Part shown: positions 28,095 to 37,074 of the stretch, piece after piece | How positions within the stretch are numbered: position 1 is the first letter of the stretch | Layout: every line of letters begins with the position of its first letter | Assembly: GCA_965207495.1 (NCBI GenBank) | Contig: OZ242287.1 | Location: 3,658,001-3,722,000 of the forward strand | Length of the DNA stretch: 64,000 bases | DNA from: Bin5 sp965207495 | GTDB taxonomy: Bacteria > Chloroflexota > Anaerolineae > Caldilineales > Caldilineaceae | Reading direction: 5' to 3' | Program-made: the position numbers and the translations under genes | The notes under the pieces: model-generated | What the model saw: the letters and a program-made list of their open reading frames with translations, nothing else | Database searches by the model: none | Told to the model about the DNA's origin: nothing

Positions 28095-28572
28095 TCCATT
28101 CCTTTCATGAAGAGGAGGCCCCTTGGGAACAATCTTACTTTGTCTGAAAGTCGTCTACTGGTATCTGACTTCCAAATGCACATAGAGATCGTCCTGGCGA
28201 CGTTTAATCGTGTCTTTCAATACGGGGTTGCGGCCCGTGCCAGATTCCACCTCAGGACCTACCAATCCGCGCCCTTCGGTGTCATTCTCATAGGGAAGGC
28301 TTCCAGTGGCCGGTCCCGGCCACTCGATTGAATGGCATCCTCCTGGTCTGGCTACTGCTGCCAGACTATAGAATTGGCACTGGGTGTGGCAAATACGAAG
28401 GTGGAGAGCAGCAACCACGCCAGGCCGATAGTGGCTGGCTACTGCTTTCGAAGAAGTTTAGCCCTCATTCCTTATCACTGTTCTTGCCGCGGACAGGCTC
28501 TGCCATTTCGTTTGGGAACTGTGGCAAAGATTGCGAAAGTGCCGCGGCTTCTGCGGTCATCAACTGGCACGT
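28095..28572. other. Intergenic region between zwf and pgl; contains one strong dyad
   Basis: About 480 bp with no gene, tRNA or clear reading frame recognised. The arms AGTGGCCGG (28305-28313) and CCGGCCACT (28316-28324) form a near-perfect dyad. No T-run follows on either strand. It could be an operator or a structured element in the pgl leader. Confidence 0.4.
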
Positions 28573-30204
28573 CTATTCGGTAAACCAGTGTTGACCTTCC
28601 TTTTCCAGCAGCGTATCGGCTTCTTTGGGGCCCCAAGTGCCTGCAGGGTAGTGGGGAAGACGGAAGGGCTTCCTCCCATTTGCACTGAGTTCTTCCTGCA
28701 TCCGCCATCCATCCAGCACCTGTGTAATACGCTGCCAGGCCAGTTCCACTTCATCTCGCCTGGTAAAGAGAGTGGAGTCACCCAGAACTACATCCAGAAG
28801 CAGGCGCTGGTACGCGTCCGGCGGTTCGCCGAAGCTGTGGCCGTAAGTGAACTCCAGATTGACAGGCGTAAGATTCACTGACGGGCCCGGACGCTTCGCC
28901 AGCGTCTTGAGTGTGATTCCTTCATCCGGCTGGATGCGCATGGTCAGGACATTTCGACTCAGACTGTCGCCGTTCAGCTGTAGCCCCTGAGGCGCTGCGA
29001 AAACACCCTCGTCAGCCTGACTCGAGGAGTTCTCAAATCCTTCGGCGGAATCAAATAGAAGATGCGGGGCCCGGCGGAAAGTAACCGAAATTTCCGATGC
29101 CTTTCGCGGCAGTGCCTTACCAGTGCGCAGATAGAAGGGGACGCCCTGCCAGCGCCAATTGTCGATTTCGAGGCGCCAGGCCACATAGGTCTCGGTAGTG
29201 GAATCGGAAGCGACTCCGTTCTCGTCGAGATAGGATGGAACCGGGCGGGTGGCGGCCGTGCCTGCACCGTACTGGGCACGGACTACGAATTCGGGCACTT
29301 CTTCCGGCTGCAATGGACGGATCGCCCGAAGCAGGTTGACCTTTTGGTCGCGTACTGCCTTGGCGTCAAAGGCGATCGGCGGCTCCATTGCCGTCAGCGA
29401 GACAAGTTGCAAGAGATGATTCTGCATCATATCCCGCAAAGCACCGGATTTCTCGTAGTACCCTCCGCGTCCTTCTACGCCGATGCTCTCCGCCACAGTA
29501 ATCTGCACGTTGTCAACGTAGTTGCGGTTCCAGATCGGCTCAAAAATCCCGTTGGCAAACCGGAAAACGAGAACGTTCTGAACCGTTTCTTTGCCCAGGT
29601 AATGATCGATACGATAGACCTGCTCTTCACTGAAGACGGAGAGGACATGGTCGTTGAGCTTGTGGGCGCTCTGTAAATCGCTTCCGAAGGGTTTTTCGAT
29701 TACGACACGGGTCCAACTTTGTGGGCCGGCAGTTTCAACGAGCCCGGCAGCGCCAAGACAAGTGATGATTGGTTCGTAGACAGCTGGAGGAGTAGACAGG
29801 TAGAAGAGTCGATTGCTGCCGATGTTCCACTGCTCTTCCAACATCGAAATACGATCGCGAAGTTTCTGGAAACCTTCGGCGTCGTCATATTCGCCTGAAA
29901 TGTAGAATAGTCGCGCGGCAAAGGCATCCCAATCCGCGCTCTGGAACTCGACTTCGGGGTTGGCCAACATGCTGGTCCGAGCGCGCTGGCGCATTTCGTC
30001 ATCGTTCAAGGGTGAACGCGCGTAACCAAGAATCACGAAATTGGGAGGCAAAAGCCTTTGCTGGGAAAGCCTGTAGATAGCCGGCAGGAGCTTACGGTTT
30101 GCCAGGTCACCGGAAGCACCAAAAATGACCATTATTGCCGGAGTCGTAACCTGAAACTGCTCGTGGATATCCGGGGCTTCTTCCAGAATGATTCCTTCGC
30201 TCAT
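28573..30204 (-). CDS. zwf: Glucose-6-phosphate dehydrogenase
   Basis: About 543 residues from the ATG at 30204 (MSEGIILEEAP); the open frame extends to 30264, but those residues do not fit and AGAGGCGACAGAC lies before the chosen start. Cofactor site: FGASGDLANRKLLPAIY. Substrate and catalytic segment: VIEKPFGSDL and RIDHYLGKETVQN with the catalytic His. Oxidises glucose-6-phosphate to 6-phosphogluconolactone, making NADPH. It follows the ABC ATPase gene by about 70 bp and precedes pgl, its pathway partner. Length is slightly above the typical ~490-510 residues because of a longer N-terminus. Confidence 0.95.
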   Translation of the reverse strand: MSEGIILEEAPDIHEQFQVTTPAIMVIFGASGDLANRKLLPAIYRLSQQRLLPPNFVILGYARSPLNDDEMRQRARTSMLANPEVEFQSADWDAFAARLFYISGEYDDAEGFQKLRDRISMLEEQWNIGSNRLFYLSTPPAVYEPIITCLGAAGLVETAGPQSWTRVVIEKPFGSDLQSAHKLNDHVLSVFSEEQVYRIDHYLGKETVQNVLVFRFANGIFEPIWNRNYVDNVQITVAESIGVEGRGGYYEKSGALRDMMQNHLLQLVSLTAMEPPIAFDAKAVRDQKVNLLRAIRPLQPEEVPEFVVRAQYGAGTAATRPVPSYLDENGVASDSTTETYVAWRLEIDNWRWQGVPFYLRTGKALPRKASEISVTFRRAPHLLFDSAEGFENSSSQADEGVFAAPQGLQLNGDSLSRNVLTMRIQPDEGITLKTLAKRPGPSVNLTPVNLEFTYGHSFGEPPDAYQRLLLDVVLGDSTLFTRRDEVELAWQRITQVLDGWRMQEELSANGRKPFRLPHYPAGTWGPKEADTLLEKEGQHWFTE

Positions 30205-30271
30205 TGTCTGTCGCCTCTCGACTAGGTGCCCGCTGCGTGATCCGGAGTGCAGGCCTGAGTGCAATGTTCAA

Positions 30272-31339
30272 TTAGTACCAACGTGGATATGCGATAACGG
30301 GTGAGCGTACAGCCACTCGCAGCGGCAGATCCGGTACATACGCATCGGATGGGCCCAACCGCGCGGTAAGATAGGTACCTGTTGGGAGTTGCACTGTAAT
30401 CAACTGGTCGTGGCCGAAAAAGAGTGAGTGCCTTACCCGGGCCGCGGGCAGTCCGGGCTGTGCGGCAAGGAGCTCGATATTTTCCGGTCGGAGTAATATG
30501 TCCACCTGACCGTGAATCTGCTTGCGCGTAGCTAAGATCCCTAATTCACATTCGATGGTATCACCGTGACCGACGCCGGGAAGGAAATTCGCGTCGCCAA
30601 TGAATTCGGCGACTGTCCGCGTGGCAGGGTTTGTGTACAGTTCATGGGGGGAGGCCACCTGCTCTACGCTGCCATTCAGCATGACCGCAACTCGATCCAC
30701 CAGACTGAGCGCCTCCTCCTGATCATGCGTGACGAAGATCGCAGTCGTTTCAGCGGCGTGAAGGATATCGCCCAGCTCTGCGCGAACGCGAGCGCGCAGA
30801 CCGGCGTCCAAGTTACTGAACGGTTCGTCCAACAGGATTAAGGCTGGGTTGGGAGCCAATGCCCTCGCGAGAGCAACTCTTTGCTGCTGGCCCCCGCTCA
30901 GTTCATGCGGCATCCGCCCTTCCAAGCCTGCCAAACCAGTCAGATCTAGGATCTCGCCTGTGCGCACCCTCTTGTCCGTTGCCGACATGCGGCGCAGACC
31001 GAACTCAATGTTGGCCAAAACACTGACATGGGGGAAAAGGGCGTATTCCTGGAAAACCATGCCGACGCGGCGCCTCTCGGGCGGCAGGTGAACCGAGCTG
31101 TTGGCCACAAGCATTCCGTCAATGTCGATGGCACCTGCATCCACTCGCTCAAACCCGGCAATGAGCCGCAAGGTGGTCGTTTTGCCGCATCCTGAAGGGC
31201 CCAGGAGTGCGATAAACTCTCCGTGGTCAACCGTCAGTGCAACGTCGTTGACGGCCCGTACGGGGGCATCACCGCTGTCGAACTGTTTGGAAACGCCTTT
31301 CAGTTGAAGTCCTGGTGGCGTCTGTTCTAGTTGAGTCAC
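30272..31339 (-). CDS. Iron/thiamine/polyamine-type ABC transporter ATP-binding protein
   Basis: A 355-residue ATPase of the FbpC/PotA group. Walker A GPSGCGKTT (47-55), signature LSGGQQQR, Walker B LILLDEPFSNLD and switch FVTHDQEEAL are all consensus. The C-terminal TOBE region (about 250-350) includes DILLRPENIELL. It is 38 bp downstream of a permease gene of the same transporter class. No periplasmic binding protein gene is nearby, so the ligand (ferric iron is most common) is not proven. Confidence 0.9.
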   Translation of the reverse strand: MTQLEQTPPGLQLKGVSKQFDSGDAPVRAVNDVALTVDHGEFIALLGPSGCGKTTTLRLIAGFERVDAGAIDIDGMLVANSSVHLPPERRRVGMVFQEYALFPHVSVLANIEFGLRRMSATDKRVRTGEILDLTGLAGLEGRMPHELSGGQQQRVALARALAPNPALILLDEPFSNLDAGLRARVRAELGDILHAAETTAIFVTHDQEEALSLVDRVAVMLNGSVEQVASPHELYTNPATRTVAEFIGDANFLPGVGHGDTIECELGILATRKQIHGQVDILLRPENIELLAAQPGLPAARVRHSLFFGHDQLITVQLPTGTYLTARLGPSDAYVPDLPLRVAVRSPVIAYPRWY

Positions 31340-31377
31340 GGCTCGCGTCGAAGGTGTTCAGAGGCCGGTAAACTACC

Positions 31378-33081
31378 CTAGCCGCTAACCACTTCCCTTT
31401 CCTCCTGCATGAGCACAAGAAAAATACTAAACGCTGACATCGCCAAGAGAACGAGTGCGGGCGCGGCGGCACGCGCAAAGAAAGCTTCGTCCGTAGCTGA
31501 CCAGATCTGCGTCGCCAGAGTCGAGAAACCTGTCGGACTCAAGAGCAAAGTCGCCGGCAACTCCTTCACCGTCGTCAGGAAAACGAGAGCCATGCCCGCC
31601 AATACCCCTGGCCGCATTATGGGGGCGGTAATCCTTCTGAATACGGCGCGGTTGCCCAAGCCCAGGCTTCGTCCTGCTTCTTCCAGCCGGGGATTCATCT
31701 GCAGCAGACTGATCTGCATCGCTCCCATGGCCTGGGGCAAAAATCGGACAACATAGGCGAACACCAGAATCCACAGCGTCTGATATAGCCACGGCGCAAA
31801 ATTCGCCCCGAAAAACACCAGGCTGAGCGCGATGACGATGCCCGGCAGTCCGTATCCCAGATATACAGCCCTCGCCGCAAGGGACATTAGCCTTCCACCC
31901 ATCCTGACCGCGGCATAGGCGACCGGCAGCCCCAATATCGCTGCGGCAACAGCCGCCAACGCGCCGGCGCGGAAACTGTTGAGCGTTGCCGCCCAGACGG
32001 GCGCAAGCGATTCGCCCGACGCCAGACCACGCACCAGCCAGTAGAAAATTACGCCCGTCGGCAGGACCAGAGCCGCCATGACTACAGCGGTACAGAAGGC
32101 GAGCGCCGGCCACTTTCGGTGGGCGAGCTCGATGCGTTTGCGAGGGGCGGAAACTCCCACACTGCTGCGATAGTAGCGAGGACGCCCGCGCCCTCTGCTA
32201 TTTCTCTCCAGCAGCAGTAGTATAATCGTAAAGACTATCAGCGCCAATGAAAGTAGAGAGGCGACGTTTCGATCGAAGCTGCTCAGATACTGAACGTATA
32301 TTGCCCGCGTAAAGCTGTTGAAGCGCAAAAGCGAGACGGCACCGAAATCGCTGAGCGTATACAGGGCCACCAGCAGTCCGCCGGCGGTGATCGCCGGCCG
32401 CAGATTCGGTAATGTCACTTTCAGAAACGTCTGCAGCCCGTTGTACCCGAGCGACCGAGCCGCTTCCTCAAGCGACGGATCAAACCGGTGCAGGCCGGCG
32501 CGAATACTCATGAAAATGTATGGATACGTGAAGAGCGTCAAGACCCAAAGCGCGCCAGTGAAACCGTAAATCGAAGGCAACCTCTCCACCCCAAAGGGAG
32601 ACAGGAGTTCCTGAAGGACACCACGGGGTCCGAACATGGCGATCAGCGTGAATCCGCCCACATAGCTTGGGATGACCAGTGGCATCATCGCCAACACGGT
32701 CCAGATCTTCCAGCCCGGCAGATCGGTCCTTTCTGTCAGCCATGCGAAGGGCAGTGCAAGCGCGAGCGAAAGCATGGTAACGCCGCAAATCAGCAGGAGA
32801 CTGTTCCACATGATGGGCAGCATGCGAGTGCGGCCCATCAAGCCCAGAAGCTCCGTCCAACCTACTCCGCCAGCTCTGAATAGCAGATAGGCCAGTGGCA
32901 AAAGCATAGCGAGGGAGATCAGCAAGACCAGCCCTCTGAACAGGAACCCGAAGTAGCGGTGAACGGTTAAGCGCGTCACTTCCCGCTCCCGGCTGGGTGG
33001 CCCTGACAAATAGGCCTTTCGCAGCACCTGAAACGCTATACTCCTCCTGGAAGGCGTCGGAGACTCGTTCTCACCCCGCAT
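31378..33081 (-). CDS. Iron-type ABC transporter permease with two fused domains
   Basis: A 567-residue permease with about 12 membrane helices arranged as two homologous halves, as in FbpB/SfuB. Each half carries an EAA coupling loop: EEAARSLGYNG in the first and EEAGRSLGLGN in the second. These loops dock on the ATPase encoded next. A basic leader of about 45 residues precedes helix one. The start abuts the stop of the upstream 4-TM gene (1-bp gap), implying cotranscription. Likely imports ferric iron or another small solute with an unlinked binding protein. Confidence 0.9.
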   Translation of the reverse strand: MRGENESPTPSRRSIAFQVLRKAYLSGPPSREREVTRLTVHRYFGFLFRGLVLLISLAMLLPLAYLLFRAGGVGWTELLGLMGRTRMLPIMWNSLLLICGVTMLSLALALPFAWLTERTDLPGWKIWTVLAMMPLVIPSYVGGFTLIAMFGPRGVLQELLSPFGVERLPSIYGFTGALWVLTLFTYPYIFMSIRAGLHRFDPSLEEAARSLGYNGLQTFLKVTLPNLRPAITAGGLLVALYTLSDFGAVSLLRFNSFTRAIYVQYLSSFDRNVASLLSLALIVFTIILLLLERNSRGRGRPRYYRSSVGVSAPRKRIELAHRKWPALAFCTAVVMAALVLPTGVIFYWLVRGLASGESLAPVWAATLNSFRAGALAAVAAAILGLPVAYAAVRMGGRLMSLAARAVYLGYGLPGIVIALSLVFFGANFAPWLYQTLWILVFAYVVRFLPQAMGAMQISLLQMNPRLEEAGRSLGLGNRAVFRRITAPIMRPGVLAGMALVFLTTVKELPATLLLSPTGFSTLATQIWSATDEAFFARAAAPALVLLAMSAFSIFLVLMQEEREVVSG

Positions 33082-33594
33082 CTAACCGGTGACCTCGAAA
33101 TTGCCGGAGTTTGCGTTTCTTTCCACCATGTACACGCCTTGCTTTAGACCGTACTGCCGCATGATCGATGGCCAGAACAGCCAGGCAAGGCCAATGGCCG
33201 GTTGAAAGAGAGGAAAGTAACCGTAGTCTGCGCCGAAATGGCGCCAGACCGTCCGACCTATCGTTTCTGGAATGATCAGGCTGAGGGTACCCACGACCAA
33301 AGTGAGGATCGTTTCAAACAGGAGAACGCCGACCGAGAGCCGCCAGGCCCACCGCCTGCGGTAGGCAAAACCTATCGTCGCCGTCAAATAGCAGACTGCT
33401 GCAACCAAAGTCAGCGACGGCGCCAGGTAGTTGACAACACCATCCTTCAACAGGAGTTGAAACAGTGCCCGCACGCCGGTGGACAGCGCCAGTAGAGGAT
33501 AAGAAAAAGTTAGAATGTAGCCAAGAACGGTGACCAACTCCGTTGAGCTGGACTTAGGTGCCGCTTGGCTGGACCCCTCCCGAGTTCTGGCCAT
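33082..33594 (-). CDS. Four-helix membrane protein of unknown function
   Basis: A 170-residue protein with a polar N-terminus (20 residues) and about four membrane helices (LVTVLGYILTFSYPLLALS; LAPSLTLVAAVCYLTATIGFA; WRLSVGVLLFETILTLVVG; YFPLFQPAIGLAWLFWPSI). The C-terminus is cytoplasmic-looking and polar. It is immediately upstream of the iron-type permease and probably shares its message, so it may be an accessory component. I do not recognise the family. Confidence 0.6.
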   Translation of the reverse strand: MARTREGSSQAAPKSSSTELVTVLGYILTFSYPLLALSTGVRALFQLLLKDGVVNYLAPSLTLVAAVCYLTATIGFAYRRRWAWRLSVGVLLFETILTLVVGTLSLIIPETIGRTVWRHFGADYGYFPLFQPAIGLAWLFWPSIMRQYGLKQGVYMVERNANSGNFEVTG

Positions 33595-33644
33595 TTAACC
33601 AGTCATTGTAGCACTGCGGTTTGCACTGCTTTCGACTACTATTC

Positions 33645-34265
33645 TCAGTCCAGCAGCCAGTCCTCGATCTTTGCCTGAGCCTCTTCGTAATTTCGGACCA
33701 CGGGCAGATCGGGATGGTCGTCTATAACGTTGGACGGGGGGTCGTAAAGGACCCCTATATCAGCCTTCTTCAGCATGGCAATGTCGTTATATGAATCGCC
33801 CATCGCCAAGGTCTGAAACTTGAGATCACGAAAGGCCGCAATCGCCTTGCGCTTGGACTGGTCGAGGCGGAGACGGTAGCCGGTGATCGATCCCTCCGCA
33901 TCGACTTCAAGAGAGTGACAGAAGATAGTCGGATAGCCGAATTGAGCCATCAGAGGCTTGGCAAATTCGTAGAACGTATCCGACAGGATGACGAACTGTG
34001 AACGCTCGCGAACCCAGTCTACGAACTGCTCGGCGCCGGGCAGGGGGGAGATGGTTGCGATGACTTCCTGAATATCCTGCAGGCGAAGATTCCGTTCCTT
34101 CAGGATTTTCAGCCTCATCTGCATCAACTGATCATAGTCGGTAACGTCCCGAGTAGTAAGGCGTAACTGCTCGATCCCGGTCTTCTCGGCAAAAGCAATC
34201 CAGATTTCAGGAACGAGTACGCCTTCCAAGTCGCTCGCGAGTAAGCGGGGGCGTGTATCAGCCAA
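33645..34265 (-). CDS. thrH: ThrH-type phosphoserine phosphatase / homoserine phosphotransferase
   Basis: A 206-residue HAD-superfamily enzyme closely resembling Pseudomonas ThrH: DLEGVLVPEIWIAFAEKTGI, DIQEVIATISPL, FVILSDTFYEFAKPLM and AMGDSYNDIAML. Motif I is D12-x-E14 rather than D-x-D, a known feature of ThrH. Members dephosphorylate phosphoserine and can transfer the phosphate to homoserine, linking serine and threonine synthesis. It is 12 bp downstream of a histidine phosphatase gene, so the two likely form a unit. Confidence 0.92.
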   Translation of the reverse strand: MADTRPRLLASDLEGVLVPEIWIAFAEKTGIEQLRLTTRDVTDYDQLMQMRLKILKERNLRLQDIQEVIATISPLPGAEQFVDWVRERSQFVILSDTFYEFAKPLMAQFGYPTIFCHSLEVDAEGSITGYRLRLDQSKRKAIAAFRDLKFQTLAMGDSYNDIAMLKKADIGVLYDPPSNVIDDHPDLPVVRNYEEAQAKIEDWLLD

Positions 34266-34277
34266 TTATGACTCCTC

Positions 34278-35003
34278 TCAGTAGGTCATTTGGTCGTCTA
34301 CCAGATGGTCGGTCCGGTTCGTATAGCGAACAGTCACTGTTAGATTCCCTCCGGTTTCGGAAGGAGAAAAGTCGACCCGTGTGACCCCGGTGTTGTGGTG
34401 GTTGAAATAGAGCCCCTTGCCCGGCAAGCGGCCTAGGAGCGCCTTCAGTAGACTGTCCATAAAAGTGCCGTGACTGACGGCGGCAATGGCCTCATTCTCG
34501 TTTGCTTCGCCCGCCATTCGATGCAATTCATCGGTCACCCGCACTGCCCGAGCGTGACAAGATGCCAGGTCCTCTTCGCCACCGTGCCACCAGCCGTTCT
34601 CACCAATTCCGTCCAACCGATAGCCAGGAAACTTCTGGCTCATTTCAGGACGGCTGAGGCCAGGATAGCCGACAGCTTTCACGTCTGCCCCTGGACGGAG
34701 GAAGACGCCGCCGTGTTCGTGTAAATCGATCCAAACAGTCGGATCGCAGCCCAGGGATTCGGAAAGGGGCTTGATAGTCTGCATCGTGCGCAACATCGGG
34801 CTGCAGTAGAGACGCGAAATCGCCATTCGTGGGCCATACATTCCCAGCTGTTGCGCCTGCCTCTCCCCCAACTCGGTTAACGGCGGTTCTGCTACCCGTT
34901 GACCCATATATGTTTCAAACGTGTACGTACTTGCCCGTTCCTTGAGCTGTTCGGCAAGTAGGTTGTTAGCGGACTGTCCGTGACGAATCAGATACAGAAT
35001 CAT
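34278..35003 (-). CDS. Histidine phosphatase family protein (phosphoglycerate mutase-like)
   Basis: A 241-residue enzyme with the RHG motif at the N-terminus (LYLIRHGQSANN), where His is phosphorylated, a second Arg in YCSPMLRTMQT and the late catalytic His in AAVSHGTFMDSLL. This branch covers phosphoglycerate mutases and broad phosphatases; substrate is unclear. It is paired with thrH 12 bp away, suggesting a phosphorylated amino-acid or glycolytic intermediate. It diverges from the trkH gene. Confidence 0.88.
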   Translation of the reverse strand: MILYLIRHGQSANNLLAEQLKERASTYTFETYMGQRVAEPPLTELGERQAQQLGMYGPRMAISRLYCSPMLRTMQTIKPLSESLGCDPTVWIDLHEHGGVFLRPGADVKAVGYPGLSRPEMSQKFPGYRLDGIGENGWWHGGEEDLASCHARAVRVTDELHRMAGEANENEAIAAVSHGTFMDSLLKALLGRLPGKGLYFNHHNTGVTRVDFSPSETGGNLTVTVRYTNRTDHLVDDQMTY

Positions 35004-35151
35004 TTAGGGGACCTTTTCCTACTGAGCTACTCGGGACAAGAACAAAGGAAGAACCTTGGCCGCACGTTCGGAGTGAGGTTACATGAACAGAGGCAAAATG
35101 GCAAGAAATGGGGCAAATGAAGAGGGGGCCCGTCCTCATATTTTTATTCCG

Positions 35152-35178
35152 TATAATATGTTTTATACCAAGTTAATA
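35152..35178 (+). promoter_or_regulatory. AT-rich promoter region of the trkH transcript
   Basis: TATAAT at 35152 and further TATA-like words (TATACC at 35164, TAATATA at 35174) lie in a sharply AT-rich patch in the 230-bp gap between divergent genes. No consensus -35 sits 17 bp upstream, so the exact start of transcription is uncertain. Confidence 0.4.
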
Positions 35179-35190
35179 TACAGTAGAGGA

Positions 35191-35285
35191 GGACACACCA
35201 CGCGCCAGCGTCGCCCGGTTGGAAGGCGACAGTCCATATGGGCCAGGACTGTCTCTCCAAAGAATCTCTTGTCCTACGCGTGTCC
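35191..35285 (+). ncRNA. Candidate structured 5' leader RNA upstream of trkH
   Basis: Between the promoter patch and the TrkH coding region, GGACAC (35191) can pair with GTGTCC (35280) to close a domain. Inside are GTCGCC (35210)/GGCGAC (35225) and GACAGTCC (35228)/GGACTGTC (35246). These two stem-loops overlap by the three bases GAC (35228-35230), so they cannot both form completely. I could not match it to the c-di-AMP (ydaO) motif or another known riboswitch. It could also simply be noncoding secondary structure. Confidence 0.4.
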
Positions 35286-35462
35286 AGGGGCAGTTGCTGC
35301 CAGCCGCCGCAGAGCGCCGTCCGAAAGAAAAAGCGCGTCCTGCCTCCCCCATTTTGGACGGGAACTTGCTCGCGTGTAAATTACCAATTGCGTAGGTCGA
35401 TGCGCGACTTCCGTCTGGGATTAAACCAGATCTGCGATGCCAACAGCCGGCCGGCACTAGTC

Positions 35463-36989
35463 ATGAACCATCGTTCCGAAGAATCGAGTAGCCAAGAGCC
35501 TCCAACTTCTGCCGACGAGGATTCCGAAGGGATTCTGCTGAAACTCGGAGCAGATCAGGAGGAAAGGTTTGACCATCCTGGGCTGGCCCGCGATGCCGAC
35601 CGTTCAGGGGAGGCCGCAGACCATCGACTGTCCCGGGCGCAGGCGCCCCGCCTGCTGATACTTGGCTTCGCCGGCATTATCGTCTTGGGAACGCTCCTCC
35701 TCAAGATTCCAGCTGCAACGATGCCGGGCGTGTCGATTTCCTGGATGGAGGCCGTATTCACCTCCACCAGCGCCGTGACAGTGACGGGCCTGGGCGTGCT
35801 CACGACGGCTACTGATTTCAGTCGGTTCGGCCAGTTCATTATACTGGTCCTTCTACAGGTGGGCGGCGTCGGCTTCATCGCCTTCAGCGTGTTGCTTTTT
35901 CGCCTGGTGGGCCGGCGCGTAACGCTGAATGAGCGATTCCTGATCCAGCAATCTCTGGGTGCCGAAAGACAGTTCAACCTGACCCGCAACTGGGGGCGGC
36001 TGGGCAGCGTCGCCAATCTTGCGCTTTATATCTTAGTCGTAACAGTTTCGATCGAGGCGGTGGGCACACTCCTGCTCTGGCTGCGCTGGCGGACCCAGCT
36101 TCCCGACGGTGAGGCGCTCTGGCTGGCGCTCTTCCACGCCGTCAGCAGCTACTGCAACGCCGGTTTCGACCTATTCGCAGGCAGCGGCCGCGCCCCGGTT
36201 TTCGGATTTGGAGCCGACTACTACACTCTCGCCGTGATGTCGGCCCTGATAATTCTGGGTGGCGTCGGAGTGGCCGTGTTGTACGATGTGGTCAGCTTTT
36301 TCAGAAATCGTATGCTGGCCCTCAACACGCGTATAACACTGGGCTTGACTGCCGTCCTCCTCGTCCTGGGCTTGGCCGTCATGTTGCTGGACCGACATCT
36401 ATACGAAGTTACACTGGCTGCCAACTCTCTGGGTGAACAGATCGCGATCAGTGTCTTCACAGTCATCTCCGCCCGTACAGCGGGATTGACTATTCTGTCC
36501 CTTGAGGAGCTCAGCCAGAGTACGCAGCTTATGCTTCTGTTCTGGATGTTCGTCGGGGGCGCACCGGCCAGCATGGCCGGCGGCGTGACGACCAGCACCT
36601 TTGGGGTGTTGATGATCTCGGCCCTGGCGACTGCCAAGGGTGGAAATAACCAGGCTGTGGCGTTTGGCCGCTCCGTACCCAGAGAAACACTGAATAAGGC
36701 CGTCGCGATCATGACGGTCAGCACGCTTCTGGTCGCGGCCGTCACGATCATCCTGTCTCTGTTTGCTCAGGGCGACATTTTTGCGCTTGGTTTCGAGGTA
36801 GTTAGCGCCTTTGCCAATGCAGGCTACTCTCTGGGCTTCACGCACAAGCTCGACGCTTGGGGGCAGGCCCTGATCGCGTTTACCATGTTTTGGGGCCGCC
36901 TGGGCCCACTGACCATAGTCATTGCTTTGGCCCAGCGCGAGCGCCCTTCGCTGCTCCAATACCCTGAAGAGCCGGTGATTCTGGGGTAG
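35463..36989 (+). CDS. TrkH/KtrB-type potassium uptake channel subunit
   Basis: Membrane protein of about 508 residues from the ATG at 35463. The four pore loops of the Trk/Ktr/HKT family are visible: TSAVTVTGL, SSYCNAGFD, SARTAGL and SAFANAGYSLG, each supplying a selectivity-filter Gly. A polar acidic stretch of about 60 residues precedes helix one (LLILGFAGIIVLGTLLL). The frame stays open upstream with ATGs at 35400 and 35238, but the extra residues are Cys/Arg-rich and poor in family likeness, and 35238 falls in a hairpin loop; none of the starts has a good ribosome site. A TrkA/KtrA regulatory partner is not seen nearby. Confidence 0.85.
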   Translation: MNHRSEESSSQEPPTSADEDSEGILLKLGADQEERFDHPGLARDADRSGEAADHRLSRAQAPRLLILGFAGIIVLGTLLLKIPAATMPGVSISWMEAVFTSTSAVTVTGLGVLTTATDFSRFGQFIILVLLQVGGVGFIAFSVLLFRLVGRRVTLNERFLIQQSLGAERQFNLTRNWGRLGSVANLALYILVVTVSIEAVGTLLLWLRWRTQLPDGEALWLALFHAVSSYCNAGFDLFAGSGRAPVFGFGADYYTLAVMSALIILGGVGVAVLYDVVSFFRNRMLALNTRITLGLTAVLLVLGLAVMLLDRHLYEVTLAANSLGEQIAISVFTVISARTAGLTILSLEELSQSTQLMLLFWMFVGGAPASMAGGVTTSTFGVLMISALATAKGGNNQAVAFGRSVPRETLNKAVAIMTVSTLLVAAVTIILSLFAQGDIFALGFEVVSAFANAGYSLGFTHKLDAWGQALIAFTMFWGRLGPLTIVIALAQRERPSLLQYPEEPVILG

Positions 36990-37074
36990 CCAGAGAGTCA
37001 ACCATTGGGGCGACTCCTGTGCTCTCAGGAATGCCGTTTCTGCTTACATCACAGTCCGGGAGGACCGTTAAGCC

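Noticed and set aside
28107..28572. Short plus-strand frames between pgl and zwf
   Set aside because: Low-quality translations with no domain; more likely noncoding leader sequence.
35191..35285. c-di-AMP (ydaO) riboswitch before the potassium gene
   Set aside because: I could not find the conserved GGGGAACC-type segments of that RNA, so only an unclassified structured leader is reported.
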